Source of the DNA: Nannobrachium achirus
Taxonomy: Eukaryota > Chordata > Actinopteri > Myctophiformes > Myctophidae
NCBI GenBank assembly: GCA_963921795.1
Contig: OY997652.1
Span: forward strand, 55,549,838 to 55,613,837
Length of the DNA stretch: 64,000 nucleotides
Reading direction: 5' to 3'
The position numbers were made by a program, and so were the translations under genes. This document shows positions 34,178 through 47,012 of the stretch, piece by piece. The notes below the pieces were generated by a model. That model was not told the origin of the DNA, made no database searches, and saw only the letters and a list, made by a program, of their open reading frames with translations. The stretch's first letter is position 1. Each line of letters begins with the position of its first letter.

Positions 34178-34410
34178 CAGGGCAGTGGCGTCAGTTCAAA
34201 AAAGGCTAAGGTATGGCAACATGACTGGTGTCTGTCATGTTGCCATACCTTAGCAACAGGCATGATACATTTATTTTAAGAAGTACATTCTATTCCTCTG
34301 CCTCGACACGTTGTGGGCTTGTAGATCTTCTATGTTTGGTTCGTGCCGATTGTGGTGGGCCGGTCTGGGCCAAGATGCCAGGGCCGAATTTATGTCCCAG
34401 CCCGGCCCTG
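34178..34410. mobile_element. hAT-type element just after the stop codon
   Basis: Ends CAGGGCAGTGGCG and CCCGGCCCTG; perfect 8-bp TSD GACCGAGT (34170-34177, 34411-34418). It contains a hairpin (34204-34254) and a half copy of the recurrent palindrome (34303-34334). Confidence 0.8.
34204..34254. repeat. Perfect 21-bp-stem hairpin
   Basis: GCTAAGGTATGGCAACATGA and its exact complement are separated by about 9 bases. Not related to the recurrent palindrome. Confidence 0.9.
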
Positions 34411-34418
34411 GACCGAGT

Positions 34419-34925
34419 CATACAGAGTAAATTTGTAGCCTCATCCAATGACTAATAACTTCACACCCTTCTATGCTTACATGTACCGGCAAGTTATGGA
34501 AAAGACAACTTGCATTACAGTACCTCTCAGTGTGACATTAGATCTACAGTAATCTAATCCACTTCTCTGTACCACACAACTAAAGGACATAACACTTTCA
34601 ACATCCTAGACATGGGAAATATATCTCAAAACGTGACCACTGCAGAAGACTACCCGACCACCTAACCAGATAAACGAGTGAATGCTTCCATCACACGATA
34701 CACTTTACTGCACACATTTTGAGTCCAGCCAAAGACAAAAGATCTTGTTATTTTTCAACATTTTTCAAGAACAGAAATCTCTCAAACTCGACTTAGCTCT
34801 AAAGAATGAGAATACTTTTTTTTTTTTTTTTTTTTTTTTTTAAGTGACAGGGGGCTAGTGAAAGATATGGATATACTTTTCAACTCAATCACGGTCGGGG
34901 TCATACAACAATATAGATATATAGG
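34419..34925 (+). other. Possible 3' UTR of the SCPP-like gene
   Basis: Native sequence after the second hAT, with no open frame and no AATAAA seen. A 28-base T run lies at about 34816-34843. Confidence 0.3.
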
Positions 34926-35224
34926 CAGGGCCGGATCTAGGCATAGGCATAGGCAAGGGGGGGCAATGCACCATCATGGCATGCAAAAATCTAAAATTTC
35001 AAAAACATTAAATTTAAAAACTATTTTAAATGTTATGCTACAACTTGGTAGATGGATAGATGCACTGATAAGATATTAGGGAGAGAGAGATAGATAGGTG
35101 TAAGACCTGTTGTTTGTATTGCGTGTTATAGATATAAGTGTGCCAAAATGCTAAGTTTTCTATGCACTTTGGGTATTTTAGGGGGTTTGTCCCCCCATGC
35201 TGCTAAAGGCTAGATCCGGCCCTG
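34926..35224. mobile_element. hAT-type element (CAGGGCCGGATCTAG ends)
   Basis: Inverted ends CAGGGCCGGATCTAG and CTAGATCCGGCCCTG; flanks TATATAGG / TCTATAGA (6 of 8). No transposase. 35225-35725 shows no gene. Confidence 0.75.
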
Positions 35225-35763
35225 TCTATAGAGCTAGTTCAGTTACTCATGTTTTGCTCCCTGTCAGCGACTGGAATGATCAGCTCAAAGTTTCATTCCT
35301 GACCAAGATTTTAAAGGTTGTATGATGAAAATGTACATATTATATTATATGTATATATGATGTATTTTCTAAGTATTAACTTCAGATATATAGTCTGGAG
35401 TCTGTTATTGTGCTGCACTGATCGTGTTACCTCATTGCATTTACTGTACACATGACGTAGCCACAGTATTCATACACAAGTATTTACAGTCACAATGTGT
35501 AGGCTTTTAGAAAACAACATTAGAAGAAAACCAACTCAGTGAAATGTGGAATGTTAATTTAACTTTGTGTTTAAAGGACCATTTTTATATGAGCATGCAG
35601 TGAGCACAACCAGATTAGTTCTGAAGAGAGCTATATTTTCATCCATGCCTTGCCATTTAGGGATAACCTTATCCCTAAACCGCTTTGCCATTTCTTTATG
35701 CCTATTGTGAAAAACATTTTAAAATACTCCGATTAGACGTCGACACGTTGTGAGCTTGTAGAT

Positions 35764-36160
35764 CAGGGGTGCCCACACTTTTTTGTGAGATCTACTTTTA
35801 AAATGACTAGCTCAACATGATCTACCCATCCAAAATGTTTTAGCTGAGGGCCTGAGGGGGGCTTTGGAATAGCAGCACTGGTATTACATTTTAGACAAAC
35901 ACACTTACTGTAAGGGGGAAATAAATGGGAAATACTGGGGGAAATGTCTTCATCCCATTCTGTATGGAAGTGGTTGGTTTTGGGGTTCTTTGTAACGCTA
36001 TTGACTCTTGAACAAAGTATTGCATTGGAGGTTTGCCTATACTTTAGAAGCCATGAAGGGAGCTGACAGGCCCTTCTTGATGTCATATTGACATATTCTT
36101 TTTATATTTTAATCATAATTTAAGAGGCATGTCATGTGGTCTACCTTTTGGGCACCCCTG
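35764..36160. mobile_element. hAT-type element inserted into a palindrome copy
   Basis: Ends CAGGGGTGCCCACACTTTT and TTTTGGGCACCCCTG; flanks TTGTAGAT / TAGTAGAT (7 of 8). The target is the TTGTAGAT arm of a recurrent-palindrome copy (35726-35763 continuing at 36169). Confidence 0.8.
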
Positions 36161-36282
36161 TAGTAGATAGTCTATTTGAACTATTCAAAACCATTTGTCA
36201 AAATAGTAAAAAGAAAAAGACAAAGGAGTTTAGGGATAAAGAGCAAGGCATGGACGGAAAATAGGGCCCTAGGCCTGCAAAT

Positions 36283-36705
36283 TAGGGCTCTCACGATTAT
36301 GACATTTTACACAACGATTAATTGTCAATCAAATAATGCGATTAACGATTTAATTGTGTTTCTGTCATTGATAATTACATTCCTGTTTGGCTTGTAGGCT
36401 TTGAAGTTGCACTTGGCAAATATGACATATAACCTAAATATACAAAGAAATGACTTACTTATTTGACAACTTTATACTTGAAAAAGAACCTTGATAGATG
36501 GAAATAGCCGATCTACAAGCTCACAGCGCGTCGCGATGCAACGCGTTGTGAGCTTGTAGATAGGCTATTTCCACTATTTTGGAAAAATATTTGAAATTAT
36601 GAACATTTTTCAACATGTAAACGATCATGACGATTATGACAAAATAATTGCGATTATGTCAAATAATGGCGATTAGACGATTATGTAATAATTGTGACAG
36701 GCCTA
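36283..36705. mobile_element. hAT-type element (TAGGGCTGTCAC-like ends)
   Basis: TAGGGCTCTCACGATTA and AATTGTGACAGGCCTA ends; TSD CTGCAAAT / CTACAAAT (7 of 8). A complete palindrome copy lies inside at 36500-36572. A fragment of the same family is at 45835-45870. Confidence 0.75.
36500..36572. repeat. Short palindrome copy inside hAT
   Basis: GGAAATAGCCGATCTACAAG and complement. Here the outer arms read GGAAATAG/CTATTTCC, both changed from the usual GAAAATAG/CTATTTTC. Confidence 0.85.
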
Positions 36706-37489
36706 CTACAAATAGAACCAAATGGATTTTTTTTTATTATCATATATTGTTTTGTTTCGTTGCTTCTCATAGGAAATGATGGCAGATGTGAGCGAGTTAA
36801 GAATGTACAAGTGTATCAATAGACTAGGAGTGGGAGTGTTTGTTTGGTGAAACGAATGCCACGGGTCGATCTCCCGCCGTCTGCTTGTCTGTGCACGTTG
36901 AGGGCTGAACAGGGCTTAACCGAAAGATTGCAGCAAGACAGTTTAATTACAGGACTGTGCATGGTTAAATATGTCTGTATGCAATCAAAACAATACCTTA
37001 GTGCTGTTGCTTTGATGTGGACGTGACTTGTTTAGGTCTTGGCATTTTATGCTTTCCACATAATTGTATGTTATTGTGCGTATGTGTCAGTGTTTTTTTT
37101 TTTTTTTTTTAATTTTCAATAAATTATCTGAACAAAAGCGTGATCTCTCGTGTTATCATTGCCATTGTGAAACCAATATTGCAGTAACTGTATCCCTGTG
37201 TAGTGTTGTGTGGGAGGAAGTTACTGTTGCAATGGAACATGCAGCTGGGTGTCAGGCAGGGACGTGCTGGGCCCCTGTTTCAGCCCGGGGAAAAAAAGAG
37301 TTGGAGAGGCCCGCTATATAGAGAGAGATCGCGCTGCTGCTACTCAAAGATTTGCCGTTTCAGATCATGACAAGTGACAAGCCAGTGGGCCAATTACTGT
37401 ACATGAGTTATATTTCCTCGTTGTCGGGTGGAAACCTTATGTCCAAAACTGTTTGTTTTGTATTTATCATTTTTAAAATGATTTAAACT

Positions 37490-37568
37490 AGTGAAAACAG
37501 CAGATCTACAAGCACACAACACCTCGCACCGCGAGGCGTTGTGTGCTTGTAGATCAGCTGTTTTCACT
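37490..37568. repeat. Short palindrome copy, full 79 bp
   Basis: AGTGAAAACAGCAGATCTAC and complement; AACAGC/GCTGTT and CACACAAC/GTTGTGTG are both double changes. It shares flanking DNA, inverted, with the copy at 6856. 36714-37489 otherwise contains no gene. Confidence 0.85.
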
Positions 37569-37869
37569 ACTTTTGTGCAACCGCCTTGCATGATGAAGCA
37601 GGGCTTTGCTTTGGAAAACATGTACAAATTTGAAACTTGGAGATACGAGGTTTCTGCCCGACAGTGACGATTTACTTTGTTGGCCGCCCAGCCCCCAAAA
37701 TGGAACGAAGGCCGACATTTTATTTTTAATTTTTTCCTAATGGCCGGCCTGGACCGGCCGTTCGGGAGTTGTCCCGCTTTTCCCAATGGCCAGCACGTCC
37801 CTGGCTGGGTGTCAGGTCGGCCCTGTTGCCTCTGGCTGTGAGCAAAGTGTACAGTACGAAGTAGCCTAC

Positions 37870-38075
37870 ATGTAAAGTAAAGTATTTTGAGTATTTCTAA
37901 TTTCCAATACTTCTGCTTCTACTCCACTACATCTCAGATCCAAATATCATACTTTTACTCCACTACATTTATTTGGACACTTTAGCGACTAGTTACTTTG
38001 TAGATTTTTATTATTGCAAAACATACAGTACATTCAACTCTTCAACCCTATACATTTCGACCATTTGAAAAATGA
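37870..38075. repeat. Dispersed repeat (ACTCCACTAC type), copy 2
   Basis: Shares TCTACTCCACTACATCTCAG and TAGTTACTTTG with 10785-10965. Confidence 0.6.
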
Positions 38076-38089
38076 AAATAGCCGATCTG

Positions 38090-38293
38090 TTTGTCATTTT
38101 AGAGGTATTAAAATGTCCTTAAATTGTCACTTCAGAAATGTGCAGATACCCTCTATACAATTATACTGTATGCTTTTTTGTTTACTGTCGAGTGAGAAAA
38201 CAATGTTGCACATTAAGTTAATCATCTGGGGACCCACCAAAATAATCTGGGGACCCCCCTAGGGGTCCCGACCCCACAGGTTGAGAACCACCA
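38090..38293. mobile_element. Right-hand fragment of the 28902-type hAT
   Basis: Matches 50118-50319 (ACAATGTTGCACATTAAG) and ends GGTTGAGAACCACCA. Confidence 0.7.
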
Positions 38294-38616
38294 CAATAAG
38301 GAAACATCTGTCAGTCAGTCATGCATAACCTGTCTGTTCCGCATGGTTCTGCTGAACTTGCACACGGGCATTGACCATTAGCACGAAGCCCGTTTCTCAC
38401 TTTCCCAAATTGTTACGCTGTTTATTAGCGTTTTTGCGTAAACACCGGAGGATCAGAGTTGAGGCTATGGGATCTGTCACCATGGTTACATCCCTGCATT
38501 CTATGGGATCATCTCTAGCCGCTGGCTCCACACTGCCACACTGAGAGAACGGCAGAACACACACACTGCAAAACGTATAGGGCCTGTGTCCACATTTATG
38601 GCCTGTCTCCACACAC

Positions 38617-38762
<146 letters not shown>

Positions 38763-38794
38763 GGTGTCGGGCCTTTGGTGCTTTAACTATTGAC

Positions 38795-38844
38795 AAATAG
38801 CAGATATATAAGCTCACAGCGCGGCACACTGCGAGCTTGTAGAT
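38795..38844. repeat. Short palindrome copy
   Basis: CAAATAGCAGATATATAAGC, GCGCGGCACACTGCG, AGCTTGTAGAT; the outer right arm is lost, while the duplicate at 51408-51467 keeps it. Confidence 0.7.
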
Positions 38845-39051
38845 TGAAAAATATTGATTTTTCATTCATTTTTGCAAGTCTTTGAATATTTCAAATCCTT
38901 CTAAGGTTTTATGAAAAACCAATGTTTCCCAGCTCAAAATATTTAGTTACAGGGACACCCCCCCCCCCCCCCCAGAAGCAAAATGTGTTACAAATGTTTG
39001 CTTAAGAAATACATATATTCAAAGATTTTCATCCATTTTCACAACTTTTCA

Positions 39052-39111
39052 AAAATAGCAGATCTACTAGCTCGCAGCGCGGCACTCTGTGCTGGTAGAT
39101 CTGCTAATTTT
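39052..39111. repeat. Short palindrome copy
   Basis: AAAAATAGCAGATCTACTAGC against GCTGGTAGATCTGCTAATTTT. Confidence 0.75.
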
Positions 39112-39199
39112 CAATAGCTAAATAATTAAGGCCCCTCCACCTTGGGCCCTAGTAAGTAACCCAGTTCCACTTTTTTTCCCCTCCAGGGGAATCAGACTA

Positions 39200-40585
<1,386 letters not shown>

Positions 40586-40586
40586 C

Positions 40587-40595
40587 TGAGAGAGA

Positions 40596-40648
<53 letters not shown>
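40587..40648. repeat. GA/CT microsatellite forming the splice-acceptor tract
   Basis: On the gene strand this is a CT run ending CTCAG directly before the finger exon, so the microsatellite serves as polypyrimidine tract. Confidence 0.85.
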
Positions 40649-40650
<2 letters not shown>

Positions 40651-40848
40651 AAGAAGGGGAGAGGCAGGTTAAAACTGTTAATTATAAAATGAGGAGCAAG
40701 TATGGCTTCCCTGATAATATTTCTGTCAAGGCTTTGTTACACATTTTTAGGTGATGGCTAGAAAACTACACCGCAGTGAGGTGATAGCTCTTCACCTTGG
40801 ACTATGAAAGAGGCTTCAGTCCTATCCCTGTGTTTAACACTGACTCAC

Positions 40849-41670
40849 CTCCACTGGTCTCCTCCCAATCGTCACTGTCTTCAGTGACTTCAGAGTCAGA
40901 TTCAAGCTCGACTTCAACTCCAGAACAGTGTGAAGAGATGTCTTCATCGTCTGCCTCACTTTTCACAGCTGGTAATGTCGATGTTGACCCTTCAGGCTCC
41001 TCTGGTCTTTGAAGTAGCTCCTCATGTTCCTCCTTAATGTGTGGAGGCCCTGGTTCCTCCTGTTCTACTTTAATGTGTGGAGGCTCTGGTTTCTCCTGTT
41101 CCTCTTTAATGTGTGGAGGCTCTGGTTCCTCCTGTTCCTCCTTAATGTGTGAAGGCCCTGGTTCCTCCTGTTCCTCCTTAATGTGTGAAGGCCCTGGTTC
41201 CTCCTGTTCCTCTTTAATGTGTGGAGGCTCTGGTTCCTCCTGTTCCTCTTTAATGTGTGGAGGCTCTGGTTCCTCCTGTTCCTCCTTAATGTGTGAAGGC
41301 CCTGGTTCCTCCTGTTCCTCTTTAATGTGTGGAGGCCCTGGTTCCTCCTGTTCCTCTTTAATGTGTGGAGGCTCTGGTTCCTCCTGTTCCTCTTTAATGT
41401 GTGGAGGCTCTGGTTCCTCCTGTTCCTCCTTAATGTGTGGAGGCCCTGGTTCCTCCTGTTCCTCTTTAATGTTTGAAGGCTCTGGTTCCTCCTGTTCCTC
41501 TTTAATGTGTGGAGGCCCTGGTTCCTCCTGTTCCTCTTTAATGTTTGAAGGCTCTGGTTCCTCCTGTTCCTCCTTAATGTGTGGAGGCTCTGGTTCCTCC
41601 TGGAGAAGACTGGAGCTCCTCTCCTGTTCAGGAGAAACCTCTTCTTTACACACAACCACGTGCAGGATGT
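40849..41670 (-). CDS. C2H2 zinc-finger protein 1, acidic repeat exon
   Basis: Acceptor TTCTCCTAG before 41670 and donor GTGAGTCA after 40849; both junctions are phase 1 and join in frame to the neighbouring exons. It begins ILHVVVCKEEVSPEQERSSS, the amino-terminal style of fish KEE-type zinc-finger genes, then has 16 copies of a 12-residue unit (EPEPPHIKEEQE; 36-bp period, 15 with IKEE and one with IKVE), then a Ser/Asp/Glu-rich end. IKEE and the later VKSE fit the SUMO-acceptor consensus (hydrophobic-K-x-E). The plus-strand Cys/Gly/Ser-rich frame opposite is a shadow. Confidence 0.85.
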
Positions 41671-41950
41671 CTAGGAGAAGAAAATAAATAAATATCCAAT
41701 AATTCAAATCTCCACGGGGTGAGTAATTGATAGATAAACATACAAAGTTGGGGTGAACTATCCCTTTAAGTGTAAACAAACATGTCCATCCTCTGTGTAC
41801 AAAATTAGGTATCATCTGCTCAACTCAATTACTGCCACTCACGTCTTTTTACCATTTATATATTCTTTTTTTCAAAGGCCCACACTGCCAAAAACCTCTT
41901 TTCAAGTGTGATTTTTTTCATCAGAGTTTATGCTAGATGGTGCTCTTTAC

Positions 41951-42439
41951 TAGCCTCGCAAGCCATCCCGAGTTACGTCATCACCAATGTGCTTCCTTTC
42001 TCGGTCTGGTGTCCCTCCCATCGAGTCTCTTTATTAGAATTTGGTTCTCAATTTGCAATCAAAAGGCTGCATTTCGAGCGAACCCGCCTCACACCGCTCC
42101 TTATTGGTCGAGCGGCTGCTACAGCTCTCGCATTTTGACAACAAACATGGCGGACCCCATGTCCGATGCGAGTTCACAAATCGCAAATAAAAGCTGCATT
42201 AAGCAAAGTTTTATCTGAAATCAACAGCATCTCATAACTTAAAAACGAACAACAGTTTGCACCTTTGGAATTTCTGTCTGGAAAAGACGTATTTGATGTT
42301 CTCTCAACAATGTTTTGATGCGCTGATGACTACTGAATGGACCTGTCAGTCAAAGTAAGTAACTATGTCATCGCGTAATGCATTGTCTATGGGGAACTCT
42401 CAGACTCTCCTTTTGGAGAGTCTGGCTGTTGCGAGGCTA
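41951..42439. mobile_element. Inverted-end element (TAGCCTCGCAA), copy 1 only
   Basis: TAGCCTCGCAA at the left and TTGCGAGGCTA at the right. Absent from the corresponding place in duplication copy 2 (near 55188), although that site also has a deletion, and no TSD is evident. Confidence 0.55.
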
Positions 42440-42608
42440 ACATATGAGTCACCATTTCATTCTCTAACACACCATTTTTTTGTTTTGTTTTGAAGCTGAT
42501 GAAATACCCGCACACGCACAGGCAGTAAGAGACAGACATTTTCGGGTTGCTCTGGTGGTCGCCGTCAATGAGTTGAACTTCGTTGCTATTTTTTTACTTT
42601 TTTAATAC

Positions 42609-42663
42609 TTCAAATAGCCGATCTACATCGACATTTTTTCAGCTTGTAGATGAGCTATTTGAA
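42609..42663. repeat. Short palindrome copy
   Basis: TTCAAATAGCCGATCTACATC against AGCTTGTAGATGAGCTATTTGAA; the duplicate in copy 2 is at 55283-55334. Adjoining DNA (GAAGTTTAGGGATAAAG) recurs near 36225. 42664-43455 has no gene, only repeats shared with 55335-56090. Confidence 0.75.
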
Positions 42664-43537
42664 CAATTGACTGAAAATCGTACAAAAAAGTCAAAGAAGT
42701 TTAGGGATAAAGGATACGGCATGGACTGAAATTGGGCCCTTTATCCCCTCTCCTCTGTCTGTTTTGGACAGACATGCTATATTCAAGGGTCCATGGTGAA
42801 TCGTACTGAAGCGTCATAATGCTTAGTTGGCACCGCTTGCATCAACGCCACACTAGCTTTTAGGATGATTTTTTAACTCAATTATAAAGCTGTCAAAATT
42901 ATCACATTAACAGCGGTAATTATTTTTGGGAATTAATTGCGTGAACATATTTGAAACATTTAACGCATGAGCAGAATGACCCGCCCCATTCACTGATCCA
43001 AGGAGTCTTCACTCTGTAGAACACTGTGCTATGGAGAAGTATAACTCTGCTCCCCCTCAGCACAGACCCCCTGAGTCTGCAGAGCAGGAGAGAGAGAGAG
43101 AGACAGAAAGACGCTAAGCTGCCGTCTCAAAGTGAAGTTGTTAAAACCATGTCTTGGACCACTACTATCTGTGTTGCTGTTGTCATCTCAAATTGACCAG
43201 CCAAAGTGAAATCCACCATTTTAGGCTCCAACTTGCTTGGGTTAGAGTAGTGATCGCGGTGGATGTGTTTTCAACACTGTGTATATTATTGCCAGTCAGC
43301 TATGCTAAAGTTTGTAACATTAGCAGGTTAACAATGGCTTGTTGAGAAATGGACATTTGACCCTGATTTGACTACATACTGTAGGCCAGGGGTTTTTAAA
43401 GTTGGTGATAATATTTTGAGTTTAATTGGACACTTGAAAAGATATTAGTATCATCAAGCCGTGAGCTTGTAGATCGGCTATTTTCAGCACATGTTCCCCC
43501 TGCATAGGGATGCTAGGGTTCAAGTGGTTAAACTTAC

Positions 43538-43639
43538 TGAAGTGTTGGTGGTCTTCAGGTTCCTCCTGTTTAATAGAAATGTCCCTGGCTGAGTCTGGAG
43601 AGTTCATCTTCACCTGCAGTCTGGACTCCACACACTGCT
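43538..43639 (-). CDS. C2H2 zinc-finger protein 1, first coding exon
   Basis: Acceptor TTTCAG before 43639, donor GTAAGTT after 43538. The ATG at 43607 (GTGAAGATGA) starts MNSPDSARDISIKQEEPEDH; 70 coding bases leave phase 1, which fits the next exon. IKQE is another SUMO-type motif. The same exon occurs at 56175-56276 and 60351-60452, nearly identical. Confidence 0.8.
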
Positions 43640-43674
43640 CTGAAATGAAGCAATTCAACAAGGACTTTAGTTTT

Positions 43675-44515
43675 TAGTTTACTTGAGTTTCTGTGCATGA
43701 GACTGTAAAACTCAAGGACTCTTGCAGCTTCGTCTACCCTGGCTCAACGTCAAGATAGCTGCTTCTGTACGAGACACTGAAACTCTGACATTTTTATTAG
43801 TGAAGCAGAATTACCAAGACAAGAAAGAACGGGACAAATACAAATGAATTATTCTTCCTGCCATTTGTGCTCAAGACAGCTGCTTCTGTACAACAGACAG
43901 TAAATCCCTTGTCTCAAGGACATGCCGCTTGATAACCCTGTAGCCAAAACACTGCGCCAACTCTACTACAGAAAAATTTCAAACTGACTCAGATAAAGAA
44001 TGCAAAACACGGGCTTCCAGCCCAAGTGGATGTGCACGTACTGTAACCATATTTGAACTGAAGCGTAACAAAGGGAGGCCACAACTGAATTAACCTGGAA
44101 AATATCATGGACAATGATCGAAAAATAGACACAAGAAATGGTCAGCAATGACCTAAAGCGTAATTATGGACACAAACCTAGAAAAAAAAATACATTTACT
44201 CTATCATGTCTTTACCTCCATTTATTATTACACGTATTATTGTTATTATTATGATGATTATTATTATTATTAATAATATTATTACCCTTATTATCCTTTC
44301 ATCAAGTTTCCTTTTGTTTTGTCTCTTTTTCCCTTTTTATTGAAACTTATCGGGACATGTCTTAATTTTCCATTTAATTGTTTTTTTTCCATTCTCTCAT
44401 CTGCTATGAGGCCGATATATCCTTGAATTTCAAACATTCCTATAACTAATCACTGTATTTTACTCCTTGAATAAGTAGGATAGGCTTCTACAAGCTTTCA
44501 GCTTCAGCCTATTCC
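43675..44515. mobile_element. Insertion specific to duplication copy 1, LINE-like
   Basis: Copies 2 and 3 have about 100 bp here in place of some 840 bp. The right part (GGATAGGCTTCTACAAGCTTTCAG) looks like the 3' region of a fish non-LTR element. Coding capacity is not seen. Confidence 0.45.
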
Positions 44516-44599
44516 ATCTGCTTTTAATGTTTAACCTTTAACTGTTCATTATAGCACAGCTAGCTGTGTTGTATTCATTTCACCCCTCGAAAAAGGGAA

Positions 44600-45115
44600 G
44601 ATATTTTAAGAATATTTCAGGCAGTGTGTGGCGCGTGTATCAAAAGAGCATCCCGATTCCAGCAGTGGAAGCTCGTGATTGGCTGAACTGGAGGTAGAGA
44701 GCGCTCCTTTGTGTTCCCCTGGACCGCGCGGAGGTGACGAAAGTCGAGGAGGCTGAAGATTTACTGTTCTGTCCATAAAGACCCATAAGTCGGTAACAAC
44801 GCTGAGTCGGCTCATGCGACCGTCGCAACGCTCGACACGGCGACTCGCTCGCTACCGCTCACTCGGCGGTGTCTCACGTGGCTCATGGTCGCCTGAGACG
44901 GCGCGCCTCCGTCATCTCCATCGAAAACAAGCGCTCCGCCCTTGGTCCATTGTTGGAACCGGATCTCGAGACCAGTTTAACTCCAGACAGCATCAGTCGT
45001 CGTCCTGTTAACACGCTAAGGAGACGGTGCCACCTCTCAAAAATATGGAGTCATGGACTTAAACATTCCGGAGAGCTTCCTGATGGATAGATTACCCTTT
45101 GGAGCAAGAAGGGAA
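44600..45115 (-). promoter_or_regulatory. CpG-rich promoter/5' UTR segment of zinc-finger gene 1
   Basis: Much richer in CpG than its surroundings (GCGACTCGCTCGC, ACCGCGCGGAGG), with a minus-strand CCAAT box (inverted ATTGG at 44678-44682). It lies upstream of the first coding exon and is conserved in all three duplicate copies (56480-56975, 60660-60953). Exact transcription start not determined. Confidence 0.5.
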
Positions 45116-45410
45116 GACCTTTTATTTTGTATTCGTGCATGTTTGGAACAGTAAGAGAGTCAAACGAGCTCACCGACCGTCCATGGGCTATGTTAATAAA
45201 TAAATAAATAAATAAATAAAACACGCACAAATGCAAAATACTTTATAAAGGTGCTCCATTCTTGCTCCAAGTGTAATCTATCCATCAGGAAGCTCTCCGG
45301 AAAGTTTAAGTACACATTTTTGGGTGGTGGCACCGTCTCCTTAGCGTGTTACCAGGACGTCGACTGACGCTGTCTCGAGTCAAACTGGTCTCGAGATAAA
45401 CTATAACACT
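44957..45410. repeat. Inverted repeat beside the promoter
   Basis: CACGCTAAGGAGACGGTGCC (45013) and GGCACCGTCTCCTTAGCGTG (45329) plus long matching blocks form arms of about 155 bp around a TAAA microsatellite (45195-45222). Present in copy 2 (56820-57225), not in copy 3. Confidence 0.8.
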
Positions 45411-45504
45411 GGGATGCAGTTTTGATCCAGGCGTGTGTGGCAGTGTGACTCTGTGTGAGTGTCTTTTATTCTTCACTATAAATCCAGGCTATCCATTCCA
45501 GACT

Positions 45505-45800
45505 AGAGTTCTCAAATTCTGCCCGAACCCGACCATACCCGAACCCGACCGACATTTAGGGTAGGGTAGGGCCTAAAATGTATGCTAATTAGTCGGGCCG
45601 GGTAGGGTCTCGAGCTCAATGAAAAAATAAAATATTTGTTTTTATTATTTTATTACTATTACTATATGATAGACGACCCGACGTTTTCGGGCCGGGTAGG
45701 TCCTAAAATGTATGCTAACTAGTAGGGCCGGGTAGGGCCTCGGGCCTGCCCAGTTAGGGCCGGGCCTTAATTTTCAGGCCCGTTGAGAACTCTATTCCAG
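45505..45800. repeat. Dispersed CCCGACC-rich repeat
   Basis: GGGCCGGGTAGGGTC and CCTAAAATGTATGCTAA blocks occur twice within the segment and again in copy 2 (57315-57555). Confidence 0.6.
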
Positions 45801-45905
45801 ACCTTAGTTTGGGCTAAAAATGGCTGCGCCAATAGGCCTGTCACAATTATTACATAATCCTCTAGCAGATCTACAAGATACTTTTTGACAGAGCACTTTC
45901 TGAAT

Positions 45906-46660
45906 TAGCCCTAGAATGTCTGTCATTCATATAGACTTTGTCAATATTTCATGTATCACAGCCATAGAACGCCCCCATTGCGCGGCGGTTAGCAGCTAAT
46001 CTGCGCGGCCCTAAAGTGCTGCGCATTACTTGTGTACTCACCCAATAATGTATTCCTCATCCTGGGAGAAAGACATTGTCATATAGTGTCATATCCATTT
46101 GAAAGTTCTGGCTAAAAACGTGTACTTGTGTAAAATATCTCCACTTATCACGAGCCAACACGGACGACTTACACGACCGGGCGAGGGGCCCGGAATGACT
46201 GCTGGACTGAATATATCAAAACTTCCTTTTGGAAGCACAAACCGTACGGGGCACACAATCACGCAGGTGGTGTGATTAGCCACCCCACGTCAATCACAAG
46301 CACCTGTCAATTGTGTGGCCCGTACGTTTTGTGCTTCCAAAAGGAAGTTTTGATATGTTCAGTTCAGCAGTCATTCCGGGCCCCTCGCCCGGTCGTGTAA
46401 GTCTGTGTTGGCTCGTGATAAGTGGTGATATTTTACAAAGTACACGTTTTCAGCCAGAACTTTCAAATGGATATGACACTACAGGACAATATCGTTCTCC
46501 CAGGCTGAGGAATACATTATTGGGTACACAAGTAACACGCAGCACTTTAGGGCCGCGCAGATTAGCTGCTAACCCCCGCGCAATGGGGGCGTTCTATGGC
46601 TCTATTTGAGGGATTACACGAAGTGTCAACCGACCGAAAATCAGAGACATTCCAGGGCTA
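45906..46660. mobile_element. Foldback element, TAG ends, 9-bp TSD, absent from copy 2
   Basis: Ends TAGCCCTAGAATGTC and GACATTCCAGGGCTA; perfect TSD TTTCTGAAT at 45897-45905 and 46661-46669. Copy 2 has the uninterrupted site (CACTTTCTGAATATGCAATT, about 57660-57678). The arms (45965-46285 and 46313-46605) are nearly perfect inverted copies, so most of the element is a palindrome. Confidence 0.9.
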
Positions 46661-46937
46661 TTTCTGAATATGCAATTATTCATAACCTTTAAGGTCTCTT
46701 TTCACTCAAATATGTTTTGTCTTCATCACATTATATGTGGAAAATACAACTAATATCATAATGTTACTCTCTCTGGAAAATGTTACTCTTTAAATTTAAG
46801 TAGAATGATTATTTTCTTTTTGGAAACATAACTCGATTATTTAGTGAATGCTTTGTGCAATGAGATATTTTATTCATTTATTTCAAGTAAACACTGTTCA
46901 GGTTCACAACCTAAATAGTGAAATGCCTTTTACATTC

Positions 46938-47012
46938 TTGATTGATTGATTGAAGAATGTATTAGAAGTTTGCATAGAAAAGGGTAACAGTTTCATGAAA
47001 GTACAGTTCACT
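46938..47012 (-). mobile_element. LINE 3' end, minus strand, first part
   Basis: Inverted match to 8165-8254 including the ATTG tail. The element resumes at 48354 after two foldback insertions. Confidence 0.75.

Noticed and set aside
35655-35680. TAGGGATAAC half resembling the I-SceI recognition site
   Set aside because: It is part of a short palindrome TTTAGGGATAAC...; only 10 of 18 bases agree, and the same words occur in a nearby dispersed repeat.
41037-41687. Plus-strand Cys/Gly/Ser-rich repetitive frame
   Set aside because: Antisense shadow of the 36-bp IKEE repeat of zinc-finger gene 1; the minus strand has splice sites and a matching paralogue.
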